A stretch of DNA of 5,140 bases, from positions 1-5,140 of the forward strand of contig CAIRMY010000326.1 in assembly GCA_903879775.1 (NCBI GenBank), written 5' to 3'. The translations under genes and the position numbers were made by a program. This DNA comes from an uncultured Bacteroidota bacterium. GTDB taxonomy: Bacteria > Bacteroidota > Bacteroidia > NS11-12g > UBA955. Positions 1-4,916 of this stretch are shown here, in pieces (within the stretch, counting starts at the first letter, position 1; every line of letters starts with the position of its first letter). The notes beneath the pieces are model-generated. The model saw only the letters and a program-made list of their open reading frames with translations. It made no database searches and was not told the DNA's origin.

Positions 1-116
1 CCACCTCTTAAAGCATCTCTCCAAGCATCCATTTCTTCATGTTGAAATGGGACTACATGCTCAAGGCCATTCTTCTCAAATAAGCGATGTGGTATTTGCT
101 GTTCTCGACATAAACA
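1..116 (-). other. Unresolved edge reading frame, possible partial or broken gene
   Basis: I do not recognise this stretch. On the minus strand one frame stays open from the TAA at 119-117 to the window edge. Its translation looks protein-like, with stretches such as LFEKNGLEHVVPFQ and EEMDAWRDALRG. It has no ATG, GTG or TTG near its beginning; the first in-frame ATG is at 32-30. An ATG in a neighbouring frame (111-109, reading MSRTANTT) would join this frame only through a frameshift. The plus strand also has open frames running in from the left edge, one ending at a TGA near 45 and one at a TAG at 134-136, so a convergent gene tail cannot be excluded. The coding strand and function are unknown. 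Confidence 0.22.
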
Positions 117-123
117 TTAATCT

Positions 124-222
124 ATTTAGCGTTTAGAGTTTAGAGTTATCGCCTGTAACATTAAACATTAAACGTTAAACATTTATAAACCTCATAAACC
201 TTTATAAACCTCATAAACTTTT
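124..222. repeat. Intergenic repeat cluster R1, downstream of rpoN
   Basis: Two kinds of short unit lie side by side. Positions 125-147 hold TTTAGCG/TTTAGAG units. Positions 157-180 hold AACATTA/AACGTTA units. These two blocks face each other as an imperfect inverted repeat of 23 positions with a 9-nt spacer (148-156). Positions 185-222 hold four units of 9-10 bp: ATAAACCTC, ATAAACCTTT, ATAAACCTC and ATAAACTTTT. The last unit overlaps the first base of the rpoN stop codon (224-222). The same end sequence, ATAAACTTTTTA, closes the cluster at 2773-2842. No terminator with a GC-rich stem is visible after rpoN, so this cluster may form its 3' untranslated region. Confidence 0.85.
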
Positions 223-1694
223 TAAAGTATCTTCCTCAGCCTAGCCACCGGAATGTTCAATTGCTCGCGGTATTTTGCAACAGTTCGGCGGGCAATTGGA
301 TAGCCTTTTTCCTTCAGAAGTTCCATAAGGGCTTCATCGGTGAGGGGTTTCGATTTGTTTTCGGCCTGAATGGCGTCTCCCAAGATCTTTTTAATTTCTC
401 GGTTGCTAATTTCCTCGCCTTCGTCGTTTGAAATTCCCTCGGAAAAGAAATGTTTCAACGGAAAAATACCGAAGTCGGTTTCAACGTACTTTGAATTCGC
501 AACCCTCGAAATTGTGCTAATGTCGAGTCCAACCTCTGTGGCTATGTCCTTCAAAATCATTGGCTTAAGATAGGTGTCATCACCTTCTAAAAAGAATTCA
601 CGCTGACGTTTCACGATGGCCTGCATGGTGCTCAACAAGGTGTGATGACGTTGTTTCACGCTATCGATAAACCAGCGCGCACCATCTAATTTCTGCTTAA
701 TATATTGAACAGCATCTTTCAATTGCTGATCTTTTGTATTGGTATCTTCGTAAGTTTTTAGGGTCTCTGCGTATGCCGAACTCAGCTTTAGTTCGGGCGC
801 ATTTCGAGAATTCAGCGTCACAATGAGAGACCCCTCTTCCGCAACAACCGTAAAATCTGGAACAATGTACTGCGTTTTCACACTTCCACTGTTCGATTCA
901 CCCGGTTTCGGATTGAGTTTTACAATTTCTAAAATTGCGCTGCGCAATTGTTCATCCGTGATTTTGAGGGACTTGGTAATCTTATCGTAGTGTTTTTTGC
1001 TGAAGGCCTCCATTTGTTCTGAGATAATTTTCTCAGCCAAACTTACAGCCGGATTGTCACCGTAATCTTTTTTATAAAGTTGCAACAAAAGACACTCTTG
1101 AAGGTCTCTGGCAGCAATTCCTGGAGGATCAAAATTCTGAATCTTAATGAGAATTTTCTCCAATTTATCAATATCGGTTTGAATGTTTTCGTTGAATGCC
1201 AAATCGTTGACAATGCTTCTCAATTCTCGGCGCAAATACCCATCTTCTTCAATTGAATTGATAAGGTGAAAAGCGAGTAAAAAGTCTTGATCATCAAAAA
1301 ATGTAGCTCTGGCTTGCTCAAGTAAAAACTCTTGAAATGAAGACGTTGAAGCCATGGGCATTTCCTTTTGGTCTTCGTTCGAATAGTCCTCGCCCATTCT
1401 AAATGTGCTGTATTCATCGTCGTTTCCACTTGCGCGAATCATTTCATCCACGTCAATGTCTCGCTGATAATCATCACCCCATTCATCAGAAACTTCACCT
1501 GTAGTCACGTCTGGAGTAGCGTCAGAGAAATCGCTCTCGTTGTCACTTTTTTCAAGCGCTGGGTTATCTAGCAACTCCTCACCAATTCTTTCTTCGAAGT
1601 CGAGCGTGCCCATTTGCAGCAGTTTAATAAACTGAATCTGCTGTGGCGACAGTCGCTGTTGAAGTGTTTGTATTTGTGATTGGCGTAAACCCAT
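222..1694 (-). CDS. rpoN: RNA polymerase sigma-54 factor RpoN
   Basis: Sigma-54 directs core RNA polymerase to -24/-12 promoters, which fire only with an AAA+ enhancer-binding activator. The 490-residue product is slightly longer than E. coli RpoN (477). Region I is the Gln/Leu-rich N-terminus (about 1-48, with LQQRLSPQQIQFIKLLQM and NPALE). An acidic, low-complexity region II spans about 50-118. The core-binding domain starts near 119 and contains FDPPGIAARDLQE (188-200) and NPKPG (261-265). The promoter-recognition helix-turn-helix lies around 381-402 (LKDIATEVGLDISTISRVAN). The diagnostic RpoN box ARRTVAKYRE is at 468-477. The start at 1694 gives the expected family N-terminus and sits just downstream of a TATATTTG box. 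No activator gene is present in the window, so its regulon cannot be inferred. The 3' end abuts a repeat cluster. Confidence 0.97.
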   Translation of the reverse strand: MGLRQSQIQTLQQRLSPQQIQFIKLLQMGTLDFEERIGEELLDNPALEKSDNESDFSDATPDVTTGEVSDEWGDDYQRDIDVDEMIRASGNDDEYSTFRMGEDYSNEDQKEMPMASTSSFQEFLLEQARATFFDDQDFLLAFHLINSIEEDGYLRRELRSIVNDLAFNENIQTDIDKLEKILIKIQNFDPPGIAARDLQECLLLQLYKKDYGDNPAVSLAEKIISEQMEAFSKKHYDKITKSLKITDEQLRSAILEIVKLNPKPGESNSGSVKTQYIVPDFTVVAEEGSLIVTLNSRNAPELKLSSAYAETLKTYEDTNTKDQQLKDAVQYIKQKLDGARWFIDSVKQRHHTLLSTMQAIVKRQREFFLEGDDTYLKPMILKDIATEVGLDISTISRVANSKYVETDFGIFPLKHFFSEGISNDEGEEISNREIKKILGDAIQAENKSKPLTDEALMELLKEKGYPIARRTVAKYREQLNIPVARLRKIL

Positions 1695-1702
1695 TGAGTT
1701 TC

Positions 1703-1710
1703 CAAATATA
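1703..1710 (-). promoter_or_regulatory. Bacteroidota-type -7 promoter box of rpoN
   Basis: On the minus strand this reads TATATTTG, an exact match to the TAnnTTTG box recognised by the Bacteroidota housekeeping sigma factor. Only 8 bases separate it from the rpoN ATG, so transcription would start within a few bases of the start codon. The mRNA would be leaderless or nearly so. No good -33 TTTG is visible at the right distance, and no ribosome binding site precedes the start. Confidence 0.6.
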
Positions 1711-1728
1711 CAACAAGTAATTTAAAAT

Positions 1729-1858
1729 GGTTTATGAGGGTTTATAAAGGTTTATGAGGTTTATAAAGGTTCAAGTTGTCCTATAAACCAATAATACCGA
1801 TAGCTAGCGGGAATAATCCAACGCTAAACATTAAATTTAACGTTTAGCGTTTAGTGTT
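1729..1858. repeat. Intergenic mosaic repeat module A (cluster R2)
   Basis: The 282 bases between rpoN and the terminator at 1977-2008 contain no gene and are almost all repeat. Module A has three parts in order. First are GTTTATGAGG/GTTTATAAAGG units (1729-1770). Second is a palindromic core flanked by CC...ATAAT and GGGAATAATCC (1788-1819), whose 16-bp centre at 1796-1811 is a degenerate form of CCCGATAGCTATCGGG. Third is a block of CGCTAAAC/GTTTAGCG units (1821-1858) that is itself a near-perfect palindrome. The same order recurs in the module starting at 1865. Confidence 0.8.
1820..1851. repeat. Near-perfect 32-bp palindrome inside module A
   Basis: Outer arms ACGCTAAAC (1821-1829) and GTTTAGCGT (1842-1850) are exact inverted copies, and one more A-T pair extends them at 1820/1851. 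The centre TTAAATTTAA (1831-1840) is self-complementary. The only break is the pair 1830/1841 (A and C on the plus strand), which would be a G-U pair in minus-strand RNA. It has no T-tract in the place expected of a terminator for either neighbour. It is most likely part of the repeat family rather than a separate regulatory site. Confidence 0.75.
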
Positions 1859-1864
1859 TTTTTA

Positions 1865-1976
1865 GGTTTATGAGGGTTTGTAAAGGTTTATGAGGGTTCA
1901 TTTAGATCAAAGTTTTCCAATAATCCCGATAGCCGGGAATAAACCAACTTTAAACGCTAAACAATAAACATTAAAC
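1865..1976. repeat. Intergenic mosaic repeat module B (cluster R2)
   Basis: This is a diverged second copy of the module beginning at 1729, about 136 bp further on and in the same order. GGTTTATGAGG/GTTTGTAAAGG units (1865-1896) come first. The core follows at 1917-1945, flanked by CCAATAAT and GGGAATAAACC. AAACGCTAAAC/AATAAAC/ATTAAAC units close it (1951-1976). The core palindrome at 1925-1937, CCCGATAGCCGGG, equals the consensus with three bases (TAT) missing. The wider flanks AAAGTT (1909-1914) and AACTTT (1946-1951) are also inverted, which makes a longer imperfect dyad. The right end touches the A-tract of the terminator. Confidence 0.8.
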
Positions 1977-2008
1977 AAAAAAGGCGATTCTTTCGAATCG
2001 CCTTTTTT
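1977..2008 (-). terminator. Rho-independent terminator of the lipoprotein gene
   Basis: Read on the minus strand, a perfect 8-bp stem GGCGATTC/GAATCGCC (2002-1995 and 1990-1983) encloses a GAAA tetraloop. It is preceded by six A and followed by six T (1982-1977), which can extend the stem to 14 bp. It begins immediately after the lipoprotein stop codon (2011-2009). The A-tract makes it nearly symmetric, but the only gene ending here is the minus-strand one. It separates that gene from rpoN, which must therefore use its own promoter. Confidence 0.95.
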
Positions 2009-2569
2009 TTATCTCAAAGTTACATCGGTAAAACTACCGTCTGTAATCATATAATCCTGTTGACCAGAACCAGCTGGAGCTTTCATTGTAATTGTGAAGA
2101 CACCAGAAACTTTCTTATTCACCTCGTCAACTTTTGTTAAAGTTACTGAGTAAGTGTTGACATAACCACCCATCAAAATTGACAACAATGTGGTGATGTT
2201 TCTGTTGGGTAAATATAAAGCGCCATCAGCAGCATTGATATCGAATGTACCTGCATATTTACCAGTTTTAGCTGGAGTCAACACCAAATTCATTGCAATT
2301 GCAGAGGTGTCAGCTCCAACAACTCTATTGCCTTGAACCATCAATTCACCATTTGTCAATGATGCAATGGTACCTACCAAAGTATCACCTGCTAGATAGT
2401 AATATTTGTTTTCTGCATCACTTGACCAAGCTGCGCCATTTAATTTACATACAATTCTACCAGTTGTAGGAGTTGTTGTGGTTGTTGTTGGTTTGTCGTC
2501 AGCACAGCTGCTGAAAAATAATGAACCAGCTACCGCTGTCATTAATAAAATATTTTTGATTGCTTTCAT
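2009..2569 (-). CDS. Probable surface lipoprotein, DUF6252-like
   Basis: This encodes a 186-residue exported protein of unknown function. The N-terminus is a type II signal peptide: basic MKAIKN, a hydrophobic stretch, then LFFSSC with the lipidated cysteine at residue 22. The following ADDK is acidic, resembling the lipoprotein export signal that places Bacteroidota lipoproteins on the cell surface (known in Capnocytophaga and Flavobacterium); surface location here is inference. A Thr/Pro linker (about 27-36) precedes a beta-rich domain that opens with CKLNGAAW and closes with GVFTITM and DYMITDGSFTDVTL. These opening and closing motifs recall the DUF6252 family of small Bacteroidota proteins; I assign that from memory of the pattern. 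It is a single-gene unit with its own TATATTTG promoter and strong terminator. The ATG at 2569 is the only start that gives the complete signal peptide. Confidence 0.88.
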   Translation of the reverse strand: MKAIKNILLMTAVAGSLFFSSCADDKPTTTTTTPTTGRIVCKLNGAAWSSDAENKYYYLAGDTLVGTIASLTNGELMVQGNRVVGADTSAIAMNLVLTPAKTGKYAGTFDINAADGALYLPNRNITTLLSILMGGYVNTYSVTLTKVDEVNKKVSGVFTITMKAPAGSGQQDYMITDGSFTDVTLR

Positions 2570-2585
2570 GATTTTATTCTTTACA

Positions 2586-2593
2586 CAAATATA
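2586..2593 (-). promoter_or_regulatory. Bacteroidota-type -7 promoter box of the lipoprotein gene
   Basis: On the minus strand this reads TATATTTG, an exact TAnnTTTG match 16 bases upstream of the ATG at 2569. The predicted start point near 2580 leaves a leader of about 10 bases with only an A-rich stretch (AAAGAATAAAA) where a ribosome binding site would be. The -33 position falls in the centre of the dyad at 2597-2629. Confidence 0.65.
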
Positions 2594-2596
2594 TAA

Positions 2597-2629
2597 AAGA
2601 AAATTTAACGATACTTGTTAAATTTTCTT
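2597..2629. promoter_or_regulatory. Perfect 13-bp inverted repeat, possible operator
   Basis: Arms AAGAAAATTTAAC (2597-2609) and GTTAAATTTTCTT (2617-2629) are exact inverted copies separated by GATACTT. The site lies just upstream of the -7 box at 2586-2593 and covers the expected -33 region of the lipoprotein promoter, a position typical of repressor or activator operators. It lacks the GTTTATGAG/GTTTATAAAG units of the adjacent cluster, which begins at 2631. The stem is A+T-rich, so a terminator is less likely. The binding protein is unknown. Confidence 0.5.
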
Positions 2630-2630
2630 A

Positions 2631-2763
2631 GTTTATGAAGGTTTATAATGGTTTATCAAGTTTATAAAAGTTAAAGTTTACCCATAATCCACAATATGTT
2701 TATGAAGGTTTATAATGGTTTATCAAGTTTATAAAAGTTAAAGTTTACCAATAATCCCGATAT
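2631..2763 (+). repeat. Tandem duplication of a 67-bp repeat segment
   Basis: Positions 2631-2697 and 2698-2763 are head-to-tail copies. The first 52 bases of each are identical and consist of four GTTTAT-type units (GTTTATGAAG, GTTTATAATG, GTTTATCAAG, TTTATAAAAG) followed by TTAAAGTTTACC. The copies then differ by a few changes: C/A, then the shared ATAATCC, then ACAATAT versus CGATAT. Only the second copy runs into a complete palindromic core, so the first core is degenerate or cut short. The near identity suggests a recent duplication. Confidence 0.9.
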
Positions 2764-2779
2764 CTATCGGGAATAAACC
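2748..2779. repeat. Palindromic core of repeat cluster R3
   Basis: This matches the cores at 1788-1819 and 1917-1945: CCAATAAT, palindrome, GAATAAACC. Its palindrome (2756-2771) has intact 7-bp arms CCCGATA and TATCGGG around a 2-base centre, and is the best preserved of the three in the window. The units on its left (GTTTATGAAG type) and on its right (CCTCATAAACC type) are inverted relative to each other, so the whole stretch 2698-2820 is one large imperfect palindrome. Confidence 0.8.
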
Positions 2780-2842
2780 TCATAAACCATTATAAACCAT
2801 TATAAACCTCATAAACCTTTATAAACCCTTATAAACTTTTTA
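2773..2842. repeat. Array of seven 9-10 bp ATAAACC units
   Basis: Seven consecutive units begin at 2773, 2782, 2792, 2802, 2811, 2821 and 2831. They read ATAAACC followed by TC, ATT, ATT, TC, TTT or CTT, and the last is ATAAACTTTT. The array ends in ATAAACTTTTTA exactly as the array at 185-224 does, which suggests a defined element end. The period is close to one DNA helical turn. The array sits upstream of the promoter of the 34-residue ORF. Confidence 0.85.
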
Positions 2843-2861
2843 GGGGCTTTAACCGTTTTAA

Positions 2862-2891
2862 TTGTATATACCATAAATTGTGGTACAATTG
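2862..2891 (+). promoter_or_regulatory. Probable promoter of the small basic ORF
   Basis: A TTG at 2862-2864 is followed after 19 bases by TACAATTG (2884-2891), one mismatch from TAnnTTTG, which is good Bacteroidota -33/-7 spacing. The predicted start lies near 2897, giving a leader of about 28 bases that includes the ribosome binding site at 2911-2919. A dyad, AATTGT (2876-2881) and ACAATT (2885-2890), overlaps the -7 box and could be an operator. Transcription from here could continue into prfA. Confidence 0.5.
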
Positions 2892-2925
2892 TTGTAAAAT
2901 ATTCACCATAGAAAGGAAAACCGTT

Positions 2926-3030
2926 ATGAAAAACAAAATCAAAAAAACGACACAAGGCAAACAAGCTCCTGCTGTTCAGCCTCACCAAAAAAGTGGTAAC
3001 GGTTTTACTCAAAAAGCTGCCGGTTTGTAG
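2926..3030 (+). CDS. Small basic hypothetical protein (34 aa)
   Basis: The product begins MKNKIKKTTQGKQAPAV and ends FTQKAAGL. It is rich in Lys, Gln, Ala and Gly, with no acidic residue, no hydrophobic segment and no signal peptide. I do not recognise a family, although short Lys/Ala/Gln-rich proteins are common in Bacteroidota. Support for it being real comes from a good ribosome binding site (GAAAGGAAA, 2911-2919, 6 bases before the ATG), a plausible promoter at 2862-2891, and a position 44 bases upstream of prfA on the same strand. A highly basic peptide could bind RNA, DNA or ribosomes, but that is inference. A longer open frame lies on the opposite strand; I judge it a shadow. Confidence 0.55.
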   Translation: MKNKIKKTTQGKQAPAVQPHQKSGNGFTQKAAGL

Positions 3031-3061
3031 TTTTATCTCCATTTTCTTGCGCATTTTTACC

Positions 3062-3069
3062 TAATTTTG
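3062..3069 (+). promoter_or_regulatory. Possible -7 promoter box of prfA
   Basis: TAATTTTG matches TAnnTTTG exactly and lies 5 bases before the prfA ATG, so the transcript would begin at or very near the start codon. The -33 element is weak: a TTG at 3047-3049 is too close. No Shine-Dalgarno sequence precedes prfA. Readthrough from the small ORF upstream is the alternative source of the transcript. Confidence 0.45.
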
Positions 3070-3074
3070 CGCCA

Positions 3075-4145
3075 ATGCTTTCCAAACTCGAAGCCGTTCA
3101 CGCACACTACAAGGAAATTGAACTTCTACTCAGTAGCCCTGAAATTGCTGCCGATATGAAGCGATTTACAAAACTCAATAAAGAGTATAAAGACCTTGAA
3201 GAAATCGTAGAATCCTATTTCGAGTATAAAAAAATTACCGAAGGCATTGCCGAAGCCCGCGATATCCTTAAAAATGAAAAAGATAAGGAAATGCGCGATA
3301 TGGCCAAGGAAGAACTTGAACTCCTAGAATCCAACCTCCCGTCCCTCGAAGAAAAAATACGCTTTCAAATGCTCCCCAAGGATCCCGAAGATGCCAAAGC
3401 TTGTGTGGTAGAAATTCGATCAGGGACGGGCGGCGACGAAGCCTCAATTTTTGCAGGTGACCTCTATAGAATGTACCAAAGATACTGTGATAAACGCGGT
3501 TGGAAAACCGAAATCGCAGAAGAAATGGAGGGATCTATGGGTGGTTACTCTAAAATTGTGCTCGAAGTAAACGAACCTGGTGCCTATGGTACCCTGAAAT
3601 ACGAATCAGGTGTACACCGTGTTCAACGTGTGCCAGCAACTGAAAGCCAAGGACGGATACATACATCAGCTGCAACCGTTGTGGTGATGCCAGAAGCCGA
3701 AGAGGTTGATTTTCAAATGCGCGACGCAGATGTAAAAATGGAAACCTCACGAAGTGGCGGTGCCGGTGGTCAAAATGTAAACAAAGTTGAAACCAAGGTG
3801 ATGTTAACCCATATTCCGTCTGGAATGGTGGTGATTTGTCAAACCGAACGTAACCAATTGGGTAACCGCGAGAAAGCAATGAAAATGCTTCGCAATAGAT
3901 TGTACGAAATAGAATTGAATAAGCATCTCGATGCAATTGCCTCTAGAAGAAAAACACTTGTTTCAACTGGCGACCGAAGCGCAAAAGTACGAACCTATAA
4001 TTATCCGCAAGGGAGAGTCACCGATCATAGAATTGGTTTGACACTTTATAACCTTCCTGCAATTATGAATGGCGACATCGATGAAATTATGCAAGCACTC
4101 ATGGTTGCAGAAAATGCGGAACGACTCAAAGCCGAAAATAATTAA
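3075..4145 (+). CDS. prfA: Peptide chain release factor 1 (RF1)
   Basis: RF1 recognises UAA and UAG in the ribosomal A site and triggers hydrolysis of peptidyl-tRNA. The 356-residue product has normal length (E. coli 360). The helical domain 1 spans about 1-105. The codon-recognition tripeptide PAT is at 187-189 within VQRVPATESQGRIHTSAA; PxT marks RF1, whereas RF2 has SPF. The catalytic GGQ is at 231-233 in SGGAGGQNVNKVETK, where the Gln is normally methylated by PrmC. There is no internal frameshift. The start gives the expected N-terminus MLSKLEAVHAHYKEIE. Genes on this strand stop with TAG (small ORF) and TAA (prfA), both RF1 codons. prmC is not adjacent. The gene converges on lpxH, with 4 bases between the stop codons. 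Confidence 0.98.
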   Translation: MLSKLEAVHAHYKEIELLLSSPEIAADMKRFTKLNKEYKDLEEIVESYFEYKKITEGIAEARDILKNEKDKEMRDMAKEELELLESNLPSLEEKIRFQMLPKDPEDAKACVVEIRSGTGGDEASIFAGDLYRMYQRYCDKRGWKTEIAEEMEGSMGGYSKIVLEVNEPGAYGTLKYESGVHRVQRVPATESQGRIHTSAATVVVMPEAEEVDFQMRDADVKMETSRSGGAGGQNVNKVETKVMLTHIPSGMVVICQTERNQLGNREKAMKMLRNRLYEIELNKHLDAIASRRKTLVSTGDRSAKVRTYNYPQGRVTDHRIGLTLYNLPAIMNGDIDEIMQALMVAENAERLKAENN

Positions 4146-4149
4146 ATTT

Positions 4150-4914
4150 TTACAAATCGTGGAACACTAAGTCTGTTCCATCAAATTTTGCATACCCTCC
4201 ACCCGAAAACCACTCTCCTAGGTTAATATACCTCGATTTTTGGCGAGAATCGTTTTGAGTTGCCAAATTTGAATTTTCAAGTTCTACATTGATTTTCAGA
4301 TGTCTATGGCCAAAAATAAAGAAATCTATGGCCTGAGATTTTAATATTTCTAGACAATGTAGGGTTAGGTACTCATTTTTTTCGCCTTGATATGCTTTTT
4401 CCCACTCAGGTTGAGCCAATCTACTTTTCTTACTAAAACCATTTGCTAACTTAAATGCAAAATTTGGGTGCAGCCTTTCAAATAAAAATTGATTGATTGG
4501 AGAGAGAAAAATTTTCTTTAAAAATTTATATCCTTTATCACCTGGTCCCAATCCATCGCCATGATGAAGGTAAAAAGTTTTATTGCCAAATTTTCTAATG
4601 ATGGGATCTTTAAAAATAACAACGCCACATTCTTCTTCCAAATATGACCTCATCCATAAATCGTGATTTCCAACACAAACATAAATTTTAATTCCTTTAT
4701 CGGTAAGTTCTGCAAGCTTTCCTAAAAAACGAACATAACCACGTGGAACAACAGTTTTATATTCAAACCAAAAATCGAACAAATCACCTAACAAATAAAT
4801 TTCACTTGCATCATTAGATATTTTATCCAACCATTCGCAAATCTTTTTCTCGCGCTTCCAACTCACCTCTCCTTGAGGCATTCCTAAGTGAAAATCGCTA
4901 GCAAAGTATATCAT
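4150..4914 (-). CDS. lpxH: UDP-2,3-diacylglucosamine diphosphatase LpxH
   Basis: LpxH cleaves UDP-2,3-diacylglucosamine to lipid X and UMP, the fourth step of lipid A synthesis, at the inner face of the cytoplasmic membrane. The 254-residue protein shows the full calcineurin-like metal-binding set: DFH (D7, H9), GDLFDFW (D44), GNHD (N83, H84, D85), HHGDG (H118) and GHRH (H203, H205). These correspond to the di-manganese ligands of E. coli LpxH (240 residues). The helical stretch at about 126-160, which includes FERLHP, fits the substrate-binding lid. The start at 4914 places DFH at the usual distance. It follows pheS on the same strand after 113 bases of repeats and may be cotranscribed. Other Bacteroidota metallophosphoesterases share these motifs, so the exact substrate is family-based inference. 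The gene looks more A+T-rich than rpoN or prfA. Confidence 0.9.
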   Translation of the reverse strand: MIYFASDFHLGMPQGEVSWKREKKICEWLDKISNDASEIYLLGDLFDFWFEYKTVVPRGYVRFLGKLAELTDKGIKIYVCVGNHDLWMRSYLEEECGVVIFKDPIIRKFGNKTFYLHHGDGLGPGDKGYKFLKKIFLSPINQFLFERLHPNFAFKLANGFSKKSRLAQPEWEKAYQGEKNEYLTLHCLEILKSQAIDFFIFGHRHLKINVELENSNLATQNDSRQKSRYINLGEWFSGGGYAKFDGTDLVFHDL

Positions 4915-4916
4915 TT

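Noticed and set aside
1368..1571. Open frames opposite rpoN (plus strand 370-573 and 1368-1571) and 1220-1429 on the minus strand
   Set aside because: They overlap a fully recognisable sigma-54 gene in another frame and have no motif or ribosome binding site of their own.
1981..2004. Terminator acting for a plus-strand transcript
   Set aside because: The hairpin is nearly symmetric, with T-runs on both strands, but no plus-strand gene ends near it. The minus-strand lipoprotein stop is immediately upstream.
2406..2621. Plus-strand open frame over the lipoprotein gene start
   Set aside because: Its Val-rich run is the reverse of the Thr linker codons, and it runs through the opposing promoter.
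2631..2842. CRISPR array
   Set aside because: There are no unique spacers of constant length between repeats; units are 9-10 bp and contiguous, and no cas gene is present.
2809..3054. 81-residue minus-strand open frame antisense to the small basic ORF
   Set aside because: It is rich in Phe from reading Lys codons backwards, ends inside the repeat array (KGL-stop is the repeat itself), and has no promoter box. The plus-strand ORF has a ribosome binding site and a promoter.
3550..3936. 128-residue minus-strand open frame inside prfA
   Set aside because: It is antisense to the conserved PAT and GGQ region of RF1, and His/Arg/Leu-rich as expected of a shadow frame.
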